Assembly: GCA_026874595.1 (NCBI GenBank) | Contig: JAPPUL010000079.1 | Coordinates: 1,047,001 to 1,111,000, forward strand | Reading direction: 5' to 3' | Source: Sipunculus nudus | Taxonomy: Eukaryota; Annelida; Sipuncula; Golfingiida; Sipunculidae | DNA: 64,000 nt | Shown: piece after piece, positions 52,806-61,915 of the stretch | How positions within the stretch are numbered: position 1 is the stretch's first letter | Layout: each line of letters begins with the position of its first letter | Translations under genes and position numbers: made by a program | Notes under the pieces: generated by a model | Databases searched by the model: none | What the model was told of the DNA's origin: nothing | What the model saw: only the letters and a program-made list of their open reading frames with translations

Positions 52806-53522
52806 CTAAGAGTTAATAAGGCTTTTCATTTGCAAAATAGCCTCTTTGAGTCCAACAAACAAAGCACGTGATATAATGCCATGCCCAATATTAAACTGTT
52901 TTATTTGAGGGATAGAAAGCAAAGGAGTAATATTATTATAATAAAGGCCGTGTCCTGCATGAACCAAAAGTCCGCACTCAAAAGCATAAGTACAAGCATC
53001 TTTAATTTTTTTTAACTCTGCTTTACTCTCGCCAGGCAAATTAACATAATGCCCAGTATGAATTTCAACACACTCAGCACCAATCTCTTTAGATGCGTTT
53101 ATAGCGTCAAAAGAAGGCTCAACAAAAAGCGATACCATAATACCTCTGTCCTTAAAAGGTTTTATATACTCTTTTAAAACATCTACTTTAGAAACGACCT
53201 CAAGACCGCCTTCAGTAGTAAGCTCCTCTCGTTTTTCAGGCACAATGGTTACATTATGAGGCTTTGTTTTAATCGCAATAGACTGCATTTCTTCAGTTGC
53301 CGCCATCTCGAAACACAAAGGTAAAACCATAAGCTCTTTAAGACGTCTAACATCTTGGTCTTTAATATGCCTTCTATCCTCACGAAGATGGAAAGTAATA
53401 CCGTCAGCTCCCGCAAGTTCACAAATATGACCTGCGGCAACGATATCAGGATACAAAGTTCCTCTGCAGTTTCTTATGGTTGCAACATGGTCTATATTAA
53501 CGCTAAGCCTTTTCCCGCTCAT
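52806..53522 (-). CDS. pdxJ: Pyridoxine 5'-phosphate synthase
   Basis: Joins 1-deoxy-xylulose 5-phosphate and aminoacetone phosphate in the DXP-dependent vitamin B6 route. The family start LSVNIDHVATIRNCRG is at once recognisable, with DGITFHLREDRRHI, ECVEIHTGHY and HAGHGLYYNNI after it. I start at Met18 of the open frame (53522); the 17 residues upstream are a KVKVKV run encoded by a hexanucleotide repeat and are not part of the family. Length from 53522 is 239. Confidence 0.92.
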   Translation of the reverse strand: MSGKRLSVNIDHVATIRNCRGTLYPDIVAAGHICELAGADGITFHLREDRRHIKDQDVRRLKELMVLPLCFEMAATEEMQSIAIKTKPHNVTIVPEKREELTTEGGLEVVSKVDVLKEYIKPFKDRGIMVSLFVEPSFDAINASKEIGAECVEIHTGHYVNLPGESKAELKKIKDACTYAFECGLLVHAGHGLYYNNITPLLSIPQIKQFNIGHGIISRALFVGLKEAILQMKSLINS

Positions 53523-53534
53523 ACCTTCTTCTAA

Positions 53535-53564
53535 TACCTTTACCTTTACCTTTACCTTTACCTT
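53535..53564 (-). repeat. Hexanucleotide repeat upstream of pdxJ
   Basis: TACCTT is repeated five times on the plus strand, so the coding strand has AAGGTA repeated five times, ending 12 bases before the pdxJ ATG. Each unit resembles a weak Shine-Dalgarno core. Confidence 0.92.
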
Positions 53565-53732
53565 GTAATCCAAGAAATTAAATTAAACAAACTATGACTC
53601 TCAAGACAAGTTGAACTATAAAATTAAGAAATAAAATCTTTAAAATAATAACCAACAACTAAATACAAATTATTATCTTAAACATAAAAAGTTGTAGGAG
53701 GAATGGCATAGTTAAAGTGCTTAAGAAACTTT

Positions 53733-54242
53733 ATGAAGCTAGAAGTAATAAAGGGGGATATAACAAAGCTTTTAGTTGATGCTATTGTGAATGCGGCAAA
53801 TTCGTCATTGCTTGGAGGTGGGGGGGTTGATGGTGCGATTCATAGAGCAGGTGGCCATGAAATACTTAAAGAGTGTCAAAAGATACGAAAGACTTATGGC
53901 GGCTGTAAAGCCGGACATGCGGTAATTACAACGGCAGGCAAGTTAAAAGCGAAAAAGGTTATTCATACAGTAGGGCCCATATACACAGAAGGCTCCTCTG
54001 CCAATGCCGCACTGAAATTAAAAAGCTGTTATATAGAGAGTTTAAAACTTGCACAAGAGCATAATCTAAAAACGCTTGCGTTTCCAAACATAAGCACCGG
54101 AGTATATAGATATCCGAAAGACGAAGCTTGCACTATAGCGATTAAGAGTGTACAAAGCTTTAAAAGTGATAAGATAGAAAAGGTTATATTTGTCTGTTTT
54201 GATGATGAGAATTACAGATTGTACTCTGCAATAATAAACTAA
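53733..54242 (+). CDS. Macro-domain protein (O-acetyl-ADP-ribose deacetylase-like)
   Basis: A 169-residue MacroD/YmdB-type domain. [34 protein letters not shown] is the ADP-ribose pocket with the catalytic-region Asn and Asp, and [16 protein letters not shown] is the second loop. Such enzymes hydrolyse O-acetyl-ADP-ribose or remove ADP-ribose from proteins. It is followed by the repeated mug gene pieces. The ATG has no perfect binding site. Confidence 0.92.
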   Translation: MKLEVIKGDITKLLVDAIVNAANSSLLGGGGVDGAIHRAGGHEILKECQKIRKTYGGCKAGHAVITTAGKLKAKKVIHTVGPIYTEGSSANAALKLKSCYIESLKLAQEHNLKTLAFPNISTGVYRYPKDEACTIAIKSVQSFKSDKIEKVIFVCFDDENYRLYSAIIN

Positions 54243-54335
54243 AGTAATATGTGCATGAAAATATAAAAAACAGGCTGAGAGTAATATAAGAGAAAGACCT
54301 GAACTAAAGATAAGAGAAAGACCTCAAATTGTAAA

Positions 54336-54581
54336 ATGATACTTAAAGATTTGCTTAAAGAAGGACTTCTAGTTGTATTTTGCGGAACAGCTCCAAGTAA
54401 TAAGTCATTTGAAAAAGGAGCGTACTACGCTCATCCGGCAAACCGCTTTTACAAAACATTATATGAAGTGGGCTTTACGGATAAGCTTTTTAAACCATCC
54501 GAATATAAAAGTCTTTTATCTTATGGGATAGGACTTACGGATTTAAATAAAAAAAAGAAAGAGAAAGACCTCAAATTGTAA
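54336..54581 (+). pseudogene. Truncated copy 1 of mug-type glycosylase (N-terminal 75 residues)
   Basis: The frame starts MILKDLLKEGLLVVFCGTAPS and holds the whole first half of the glycosylase to GIGLTDLNK, then runs off into the leader of the next copy (KKKEKDLKL) and stops at 54579-54581, one base before the next ATG. It has the active-site GTAPS and HPANRFYK motifs but not the second half of the fold. It could be translated but is unlikely to be an active enzyme. Confidence 0.88.
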
Positions 54582-54582
54582 A

Positions 54583-54828
54583 ATGATACTTAAAGATTTG
54601 CTTAAAGAAGGACTTCTAGTTGTATTTTGCGGAACAGCTCCAAGTAATAAGTCATTTGAAAAAGGAGCGTACTACGCTCATCCGGCAAACCGCTTTTACA
54701 AAACATTATATGAAGTGGGCTTTACGGATAAGCTTTTTAAACCATCCGAATATAAAAGTCTTTTATCTTATGGGATAGGACTTACGGATTTAAATAAAAA
54801 AAAGAAAGAGAAAGACCTCAAATTGTAA
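54583..54828 (+). pseudogene. Truncated copy 2 of mug-type glycosylase
   Basis: Sequence and protein are identical to copy 1 at 54336-54581. The stop codon again lies one base before the next ATG, so ribosomes finishing one piece could start the next. Confidence 0.88.
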
Positions 54829-54829
54829 A

Positions 54830-55372
54830 ATGATACTTAAAGATTTGCTTAAAGAAGGACTTCTAGTTGTATTTTGCGGAACAGCTCCAAGTAATAAGTC
54901 ATTTGAAAAAGGAGCGTACTACGCTCATCCGGCAAACCGCTTTTACAAAACATTATATGAAGTAGGCTTTACCGATAAGCTTTTTAAACCATCCGAATAT
55001 AAAAGTCTTTTATCTTATGGGATAGGACTTACGGATTTAAATAAAAAGGAGTATGGTAGCGATAAAAGTTTAAGTATAGACTGCTTTGACGCAGTAGCTC
55101 TTGACAAAAAGATAAAAAAGTATAAACCAAAATTTTTAGCCTTCACCTCAAAAACAGCTGGCAAGATATATTTCAAAACCAAAAACATAGCATACGGTCA
55201 AACAGGAGACAAAGAAAACAAAGAAAACAAAATGTCTTATACAAATACTCGAATATACGTGTTACCCTCAACAAGCCCTCTTGCAATAACTTACTGGAAT
55301 ATAAACTATTGGAAAGAACTTGCAAAAGAGATAAGAACATTAAAGAAAGCTTGCGAAACGAACGCTAGATAA
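54830..55372 (+). CDS. mug: G/U mismatch-specific DNA glycosylase (Mug-like), full-length copy
   Basis: The intact 180-residue gene. FCGTAPSNKS is the GINPG-type active-site loop, AHPANRFYKTLYEVGFTD is the strongly conserved helix, and VLPSTSPLAITYW is the second motif (usually LPNPSG). It resembles E. coli Mug, which removes U or T opposite G. The replaced GINPG loop (GTAPS) is seen in relatives. It follows two truncated copies of its own 5' half. Confidence 0.87.
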   Translation: MILKDLLKEGLLVVFCGTAPSNKSFEKGAYYAHPANRFYKTLYEVGFTDKLFKPSEYKSLLSYGIGLTDLNKKEYGSDKSLSIDCFDAVALDKKIKKYKPKFLAFTSKTAGKIYFKTKNIAYGQTGDKENKENKMSYTNTRIYVLPSTSPLAITYWNINYWKELAKEIRTLKKACETNAR

Positions 55373-55528
55373 AGAAGAATAGATAAAGGCAAGGGTTTGA
55401 TATTAAAATAATTCTAAGTTCTATGCTAGATGTCTTATACAATGTTTATTATCCTTAATATTTTACTACGGCTTATCTTTTTCTCTAAAGTAAGCACCAA
55501 AAAACCCAAAAGGAAGGTTTAAAAAGCT

Positions 55529-57031
55529 GTGTCAGATTCAAAAGACTTACAAAAAGAACTTGGGAAACTACTAAAAACATACACCGAACAAGTAAACTCC
55601 GCAAATGCTCCCGTAGAAACACCAAATATGGGTGAAGACAGGAGTAATAAGGAATATAAAATAAATTTCAACTTACTGCCAAAAGAGCTTGAAAGTTATT
55701 TAAGAGAGTATGTTATTGGACAAGAGGACTCAATAAGCACTATAGCAACAAAGATTTGTACTCATTTTCACAGGATGTATTACGAACAAGAAAATCCTAA
55801 TGAAGAGCCTATTGTTGGTAATATTAAAAGTAATATTCTTTTAATTGGACCAACGGGTGTTGGCAAAACTTATATTATAAAACTTATTGCAGATAAAATA
55901 GGGGTACCATTTGTAAAGGCTGATGCTACAAAGTTTAGTGAAACTGGATATGTAGGCGGCGATGTTGAGGATTTGGTACGTGAGCTTGTACGTAAGGCTA
56001 ATGGGCAGGTTGAGCTTGCTGAATACGGTATAATATACATAGACGAGATAGACAAAATCGCCTCTATAACAAGCAGTCATAATCCTGATATATCTCGCTC
56101 TGGTGTTCAAAGAAATCTTTTAAAGATTATGGAAGAGAGCGAAGTTGATATTAAAAACCCTTTTGACATAAGCTCTCAAATGGAAATCATAATGGAGGCA
56201 CAGCAAAAAAAGAATATACAACGCAAAAAGATAAACACAAAAAATATATTATTTATAATGAGCGGTGCTTTTAACGGGATAGAGGAGTTAATAGGAAAAC
56301 GTCTTAATTTACGCAGTGTTGGATTTAGTCAAGAAAAGACCTCTCAAGATAAAAAAAACATAACAAAGGATTTATTAAAACATATAAAACAAGATGATTT
56401 AATTGAGTATGGTTTTGAATCTGAGTTTGTAGGGCGACTGCCTGTTCTTAGCGTACTTGACACACTAACAGAAGATGATTTTTATAAGATACTAAAAAAT
56501 CCAAAGTCTTCAGTAACCATGAATAAGAAAAGAGATTTCAAATCATACGGCATAACATTAAATTTTGAAGATGAGGCACTAAAATTAGTATCAAAACTTG
56601 CCTCAGGAGAGAAAACAGGAGCACGAAGTCTTGTTAGTCTAATTGAAGAGAAACTTGTTACATTTGAAAAGAATTTACCATCAACAGAGATAAATGAGCT
56701 ACTGGTAACAAAAGAGTTAATAGAAAATCCGAGATTAACACTAAATAAGCTGTTGCTTAAAGAGGATATTGATAGGATAAGAGAAGATTTTAAAGAACAT
56801 AATATAAATTTAAGTTTTGACGTTGAGGCACTCACTGAAATAGCTAGTCAGTCACAAATAGAAAATTTAACACCATATGAATACTGCACAAAGGTGTTAA
56901 AAGATTATAAATACGGGCTTAAATTGCTTGAGGAGAAGAATTTTGAAGTAACAAAGGACGTAATTATAAATCACAAAGAATATCTTGATAGTTTTATAAA
57001 AAGCACGTATAAAAGCCGAAAAAAGCTATAA
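55529..57031 (+). CDS. ClpX-like AAA+ ATPase without the zinc-binding domain, with C-terminal extension
   Basis: A 500-residue AAA+ protein. Walker A is LIGPTGVGKT (residues ~107-114), ADATKFSETGYVGGDVEDLVRELV is the ClpX pore-loop region, Walker B is IIYIDEIDKI (~168-177), and FEFVGRLP-type EFVGRLPVLSVL carries the arginine finger. A VGF loop occurs where ClpX has the IGF loop that docks ClpP. The N-terminal C4 zinc domain is absent (no cysteine there), and residues ~385-500 are an extra helical C terminus. It may unfold proteins with or without ClpP. No clpP is in the window. The GTG start has AAGGAAGG upstream. Confidence 0.88.
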   Translation: MSDSKDLQKELGKLLKTYTEQVNSANAPVETPNMGEDRSNKEYKINFNLLPKELESYLREYVIGQEDSISTIATKICTHFHRMYYEQENPNEEPIVGNIKSNILLIGPTGVGKTYIIKLIADKIGVPFVKADATKFSETGYVGGDVEDLVRELVRKANGQVELAEYGIIYIDEIDKIASITSSHNPDISRSGVQRNLLKIMEESEVDIKNPFDISSQMEIIMEAQQKKNIQRKKINTKNILFIMSGAFNGIEELIGKRLNLRSVGFSQEKTSQDKKNITKDLLKHIKQDDLIEYGFESEFVGRLPVLSVLDTLTEDDFYKILKNPKSSVTMNKKRDFKSYGITLNFEDEALKLVSKLASGEKTGARSLVSLIEEKLVTFEKNLPSTEINELLVTKELIENPRLTLNKLLLKEDIDRIREDFKEHNINLSFDVEALTEIASQSQIENLTPYEYCTKVLKDYKYGLKLLEEKNFEVTKDVIINHKEYLDSFIKSTYKSRKKL

Positions 57032-57069
57032 ACGACAAAAGTTCGTTATGTTGAGTAAACCTTCAGATT

Positions 57070-60000
57070 ATGCGCAAAATCCTTATAGGCGTTGTAGTAA
57101 AGATATGTATATTTTTAGTGTTGCTCTTGGTATATGCAAACAAAAGTTACGTACAAACGGTGTCAAAAGTCCGAGCAGATCGTCAAAAGATACTATCGTT
57201 GATAGAGAAGGAGAGTAGGGCAAAGATAGAGGAAGCTCTTAATGTCTTTGACACAAGGACATTAAAGGAGTTTTTATCTACGTTTGATCTTTTAAAGACA
57301 GAGAAGACAAAAAAAGAGTTAATAAATCGGATAATAAAAGAACTGCCAATAATTCTAAAACGTAAGGATGAGCTTAAGCTACCTTTTTTAAAGCGTTCAT
57401 GGAATAAACTAAACGAAAAATATAGTAAAACAATACCAAGCGCCTCAAAGACAATAGATTTCATAATATACGAAGCAGCACGAATTCTTTACGTAGACAA
57501 AGAAGACAAAAAAGGATACAAAAATATTATACTCTTTGGTAAGGTCAAATTAGAACTTGCAAGCTTTACCTTAAAATCAGATATAGTAAAAATAAGACTA
57601 AACAAAAAAGAACAGCCAATAGAAGCATATGCGTATGGTAATATAGTAATAAACGAAGGCTCTAACGTGATAACAGGGCGTAAGATATATTTCTTTCCGA
57701 AAATAGATCGTTCTATAATATCCCAACCGATGGCCTACTTTAGCCCATTTTACATAGGGGCCGAAGAAGGAAAACGAGTTGCGCCTGATAAATACAATTT
57801 TTCAAAAGGCTATATTACTACAGACAATGTAAAGAATTTACATTTTAAATTAGCTTTTGATAAAGCTTGGTATTATAGCGATGAATTTATCTGGGTACAC
57901 GGTGCAACTTATGTAGTTGGAAATACAAATATGTTTTGGAGTCCGCTACTTTTCAAATCAAGCGTACTAACTGGAGTTTTGACATCTCTTGGTTACGAAA
58001 GAGGGATAGGCTGGTATACAAACAATACGCTATATTATATTCCCAGCCAATCCATTCAAGAAACACGTAAAAAGCGAACAAAGTCTATAACGGGGGCTCC
58101 ACTAGGCCTTAAGTTCATGCTGGATTATTATCAAAGACTAGGCGTTTATTTTGGGAACGATTTCATATACAAGAAGTACGGTCTTAGCATTCAAACTAAC
58201 TTTGGACTGGCTTATGATCGGTCATTAGATTATATAAATGGTCAGTTCACCAACTCCTTTGATCATATCGGGAATGACGGCATTCCTGAGGAGACAAACA
58301 ATTTTCGTTGGAGTACGGATATGAAAGTTAGTTATAATCTTATAAAGAGTGGGAATGCTAGTAGTATTTTAAATTTATCATTTAATAGTCAGAGTGATCC
58401 TGCGTTTAAGAAACATTTTGCAAGTCGCAGAATAGAGAAATTCACATTATTTGATGTTTTTAATTTATATAATAAAAAGACACTAAGCACGATAACAGGC
58501 TTTAGTGGGAGTGAGCACCAAAAACTTGATTTTGGTATAAAATCACGCTTATATAATTTGACTTTTAATATAAGTGGAGATTTAAATTATCTTTTACAAT
58601 ATGATCTAACAGATCCTAGTAAATTGCCCTTAAATCCCTATTCAACTAAGTCCTATAAACAATATCTAAGTAGCATTGTTTTCCCCAAAATAGATGTTAG
58701 TTATAGTCATTCATTTCAGTTAATCGGAAAAAAAAGAAAAAAAGAAAAGGTGAAAAAAGAAAAGGAAGAGCCAAAAGAATATGTAAAGACCTTATTAGAA
58801 GATTTAGAGGATAAGACAAGCACGGAGAAAAGCATAGAGGAGGAAACAGAGGAGAGTACTAAGGAAAGTGAGGATGAAGAGGAGGATGAAGAGGAGAAAG
58901 AAGAAGAGAAAGAAGAAGATGTTGACACACGTAGTGAATATGAAAAGATATTTGATAAAATAGAGGAGGATGAAGCCCTAATTATAAGCCTACCGCTTAC
59001 TATAAGTGTTGGAAGCTCTCTAAACCAGACCAGGCGCTACACGACAGGACAGACAAATACTTTAATATCGGACATATTTACATCAAGTAGCAATGTAAAT
59101 GTAAATCTACCATTTAGCTTGTCATATCAGTTTCTAAAATTCACACTCTCAACATCAGGACGTATAATGTATAATTTACGTCAAACAAAAAATCCAACAG
59201 ATGCTCAAAAGACATATGATAAGGAGTTTAGTTTCCCATCGTGGAGTAGTACATCAGCAAGTCAATTAACCTTTAGCTTTTTTGAGGAATATAATTATCT
59301 AAAACTCTCACTTGGTGGTGGAGTTAGCTACTCAAAAGCAGATAGGTTTACAGGAATAAAGTTTGAAAATGGCGCATACAAAGAAACAAGTGGTCGTTCA
59401 GAATCAATATCATACAATGCAAAGTTTGCCTTCTTAAAAAGTTCTCTTTCTCTAAGCACATCCGATAATTTGTATATAAGCCCACAAGACTTAGATTTAA
59501 TATCAAGTGGCATTAAAACAAGAGAAGAAGTATTAAATGATCAGCGTGGAAACCTAAGTATACAAGCATCAACTAATCCATTAAAACCAATAAAGGTAAG
59601 CAACTCATATTCCTATTCACGTAAGACAAAAAAAAATATATCAAATAGTCTAAGCATTTATATCGGGTATGACAAACAAATAAAACTTGCTCACTGGTTT
59701 TATTTTCAATCCATAGGTCTTACAAACACATGGTATCATAACTATGAAAACCCAAGAAGCAATAGCTTAAGAACCACATTCAACGTATCCTTTGCAATTA
59801 CCCGATATTGGATATTTACCCTAAAATTAAGTTCAATTAACAAAGAGCTTTATAGATATAGCGATGAAGATGCAAGCAAATATGGCCAAACGAGTCGAAA
59901 CTTTTTTTTAGACTTATTTGACTCATTTAACTTTTTTAGCCAACGAATACGTCAAAGATCACTATTCAAACTCGAACAACTTAGCCTATCAATAGCACAC

Positions 60001-60162
60001 GATCTTCACGAATGGATTGTCAAGTTTGATCTAAACTTGCGTTTCAAAGAGTTTAGCAAAGGGATATATTATTTTGAACCTGCTATATATGTATCTTTAT
60101 ATTTAAAAGTAATGCCCTCGATTACGTATCCAAAGATAGAAAAAGTATTCACAAAACAGTAA
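57070..60162 (+). CDS. lptD: LptD-like outer-membrane LPS assembly protein
   Basis: A 1030-residue protein. A signal peptide or N-terminal helix opens it (ILIGVVVKICIFLVLLLVYA). Residues ~140-240 fit the OstA jellyroll (NIILFGKVKLEL...SDIVKIRLNKKEQPIEAYAYGNIVI...GRKIYFFPK), and the rest is a beta-barrel with long beta-strand segments ending LNLRFKEFSKGIYYFEPAIYVSLYLKV. This is the layout of LptD. Unusually, residues ~552-636 are a charged low-complexity stretch (Lys-rich, then EEE and DEEEE runs) inserted in the barrel, probably a surface loop. No lptE, lptA or surA is nearby. Confidence 0.82.
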   Translation: MRKILIGVVVKICIFLVLLLVYANKSYVQTVSKVRADRQKILSLIEKESRAKIEEALNVFDTRTLKEFLSTFDLLKTEKTKKELINRIIKELPIILKRKDELKLPFLKRSWNKLNEKYSKTIPSASKTIDFIIYEAARILYVDKEDKKGYKNIILFGKVKLELASFTLKSDIVKIRLNKKEQPIEAYAYGNIVINEGSNVITGRKIYFFPKIDRSIISQPMAYFSPFYIGAEEGKRVAPDKYNFSKGYITTDNVKNLHFKLAFDKAWYYSDEFIWVHGATYVVGNTNMFWSPLLFKSSVLTGVLTSLGYERGIGWYTNNTLYYIPSQSIQETRKKRTKSITGAPLGLKFMLDYYQRLGVYFGNDFIYKKYGLSIQTNFGLAYDRSLDYINGQFTNSFDHIGNDGIPEETNNFRWSTDMKVSYNLIKSGNASSILNLSFNSQSDPAFKKHFASRRIEKFTLFDVFNLYNKKTLSTITGFSGSEHQKLDFGIKSRLYNLTFNISGDLNYLLQYDLTDPSKLPLNPYSTKSYKQYLSSIVFPKIDVSYSHSFQLIGKKRKKEKVKKEKEEPKEYVKTLLEDLEDKTSTEKSIEEETEESTKESEDEEEDEEEKEEEKEEDVDTRSEYEKIFDKIEEDEALIISLPLTISVGSSLNQTRRYTTGQTNTLISDIFTSSSNVNVNLPFSLSYQFLKFTLSTSGRIMYNLRQTKNPTDAQKTYDKEFSFPSWSSTSASQLTFSFFEEYNYLKLSLGGGVSYSKADRFTGIKFENGAYKETSGRSESISYNAKFAFLKSSLSLSTSDNLYISPQDLDLISSGIKTREEVLNDQRGNLSIQASTNPLKPIKVSNSYSYSRKTKKNISNSLSIYIGYDKQIKLAHWFYFQSIGLTNTWYHNYENPRSNSLRTTFNVSFAITRYWIFTLKLSSINKELYRYSDEDASKYGQTSRNFFLDLFDSFNFFSQRIRQRSLFKLEQLSLSIAHDLHEWIVKFDLNLRFKEFSKGIYYFEPAIYVSLYLKVMPSITYPKIEKVFTKQ

Positions 60163-60273
60163 CTTGTTTAGTTTTAAGATTGTTTGTTTTATAAAACTAT
60201 TTGCTTATATTCTATTGATTATTAGATTTAAATTCTTTATAAAACAGAAGAAGTAGAAAATGGAGATAGTACG

Positions 60274-61887
60274 ATGCAACAAAAGATATTGATAGCAGAA
60301 CCTCTTGCAGTAGAAGGAGTTAAAAGATTAAAAGACGCTGGTAATTTTGAGGTTATAGAATCTAAAAAGGTCTTAAAAGAAGATGAACTTATAGAGAAGA
60401 TAGGTGATTTTGATGCAATTATAGTAAGGAGCGGCTCTAAGGTAAGTGCCAAAGTTATAGAACATGCAAAGAAGTTAAAGATAATAGCGCGAGCAGGAGT
60501 GGGTATAGATAATGTAGACGTAAAAGCGGCAACGTCGAAAGGAATACTTGTAATAAACGCACCGGCAGGAAATACAACATCAACAGCCGAACAAACTTGG
60601 GCATTAATATTATCGCTTGCAAGAAAGATATCATGGGCTCACCAATCGATATTGGCCTCAAAGTGGGATAGGAAAGCGTATGCAGGGATGCAGCTTAACG
60701 GAAAAACTCTTGGTATAATAGGGCTTGGACGTATTGGAATGGAAGTTTTAACTATAGGAAAAGGGTTTGGCATGAACATAATGGGTTATGATCCTTATCT
60801 ATCTCTTGATCAAGCAAAACTACTAGGTGTTAAATTATCAACGCTTTTAGAAATATATAAAGAGGCAGACGTCATAACAATCCATACTCCTTTAAATGCA
60901 AATACAAAAAATCTGATAACAAAAAAAGAACTTAGCCAGATGAAAAAAACGGCTTTATTAATAAATTGTGCACGTGGTGGGATAGTGGTGGAAGAGGATT
61001 TAAGTGAAGCATTAAAAGAGAATAAGATAATGGGAGCGGCGTTTGATACATTCGTAAAAGAGCCACCCTCTGAGGATAATCCTTTAATACGACTTCCCAA
61101 CTTCCTATGTACTCCTCATCTTGGTGCGGCGACAAAGGAGGCTCAAATAAGTGTGGCAATAGAAACCAGTGAGGGTGTTGTTGACTTTTTTAAAAAAGGT
61201 ATAACAAAAAACGCAATTAACTTCCCATCAATATCGCCGGATATATATGCTAAGAGTAAGGGATTAATAAGTCTTTGTGAATCTCTTGGGATAGTTTTAG
61301 GATGTATACGTCGTGGCAATATGAAATCATTTGAAATAATATTTCCTGAATCCCTAAAAGATGCTCCCATACACATCATGAAATTGTCTGCAGTTAAGGG
61401 ATTTCTTGAACCAATACTATCAGAGCAGATAAACTTTATAAACGCATTAAACATTGCTGAAGAACGGGGTATTAATGTCAAAGAATCTTTTACTAAAGTA
61501 AGTCCCAAAACCATCTTAACTAAATCTTCAGATGCTAATACTATTGTACTTGAGGTTATAACCGAAGAAGGGAATTACAGAGTGGCTGGGACTGTATACA
61601 TGGAGGAGGCAATACGTATAACTTGTATAAATAGTTATGAATTTGATTTAGAACCACTGGGCGATTGGATAATGGTAGAAAATAAGGATGTTCCTGGAGT
61701 TGTTGGCATACTTGGTACTATTCTCGGCAACAATAAGGTGAATATTGCTACGATGCAACTTGGTAGAAAAGAAAAGGGAACTAGTGCGCTGACTTGTATC
61801 CGATTGGATGAGCCTCTTAGTCCTGATGTTCTTGCGCAGATTAAAACACAAGACGAAATTATAGATGTTATACCTATTGCTTTTTAG
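60274..61887 (+). CDS. serA: D-3-phosphoglycerate dehydrogenase
   Basis: First step of serine synthesis. KIIARAGVGIDNVDVKAATSKGI and NAPAGNTTSTAEQTW lead to the NAD loop LGIIGLGRIGMEV and the catalytic NCARGGIVVEEDL, with the catalytic histidine in TPHLGAATKEAQ. The long C-terminal half has the intervening domain and an ACT domain (MVENKDVPGVVGILGTILGNNKVNIATMQLGR), so serine feedback is likely. Length 537 is the long form. GGAG precedes the ATG. Confidence 0.96.
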   Translation: MQQKILIAEPLAVEGVKRLKDAGNFEVIESKKVLKEDELIEKIGDFDAIIVRSGSKVSAKVIEHAKKLKIIARAGVGIDNVDVKAATSKGILVINAPAGNTTSTAEQTWALILSLARKISWAHQSILASKWDRKAYAGMQLNGKTLGIIGLGRIGMEVLTIGKGFGMNIMGYDPYLSLDQAKLLGVKLSTLLEIYKEADVITIHTPLNANTKNLITKKELSQMKKTALLINCARGGIVVEEDLSEALKENKIMGAAFDTFVKEPPSEDNPLIRLPNFLCTPHLGAATKEAQISVAIETSEGVVDFFKKGITKNAINFPSISPDIYAKSKGLISLCESLGIVLGCIRRGNMKSFEIIFPESLKDAPIHIMKLSAVKGFLEPILSEQINFINALNIAEERGINVKESFTKVSPKTILTKSSDANTIVLEVITEEGNYRVAGTVYMEEAIRITCINSYEFDLEPLGDWIMVENKDVPGVVGILGTILGNNKVNIATMQLGRKEKGTSALTCIRLDEPLSPDVLAQIKTQDEIIDVIPIAF

Positions 61888-61915
61888 AGCGTTTTTAATA
61901 CCAAATGCCTTTTAG

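Larger units (their letters stand above)
54313..55045 (+). repeat. 247-bp triplicate: 5' half of the mug-type gene repeated three times
   Basis: Three direct copies, 54313-54559, 54560-54806 and from 54807 to about 55045. Each carries 23 bases of leader and about 224 bases of coding sequence. Units 1 and 2 appear identical; unit 3, which continues into the full gene, differs from them at a few bases (GTAGGCTTTACC against GTGGGCTTTACG). A short AGAGAAAGACCT element upstream of unit 1 and at each junction may have mediated the event. Confidence 0.93.

Noticed and set aside
54313-55045. Triplicate as an insertion element
   Set aside because: There is no transposase, terminal inverted repeat or target-site duplication. 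The unit is part of a host gene in direct tandem.
60237-61851. Several antisense frames over serA
   Set aside because: serA has all catalytic motifs over the full length. The antisense frames lack binding sites and similarity.
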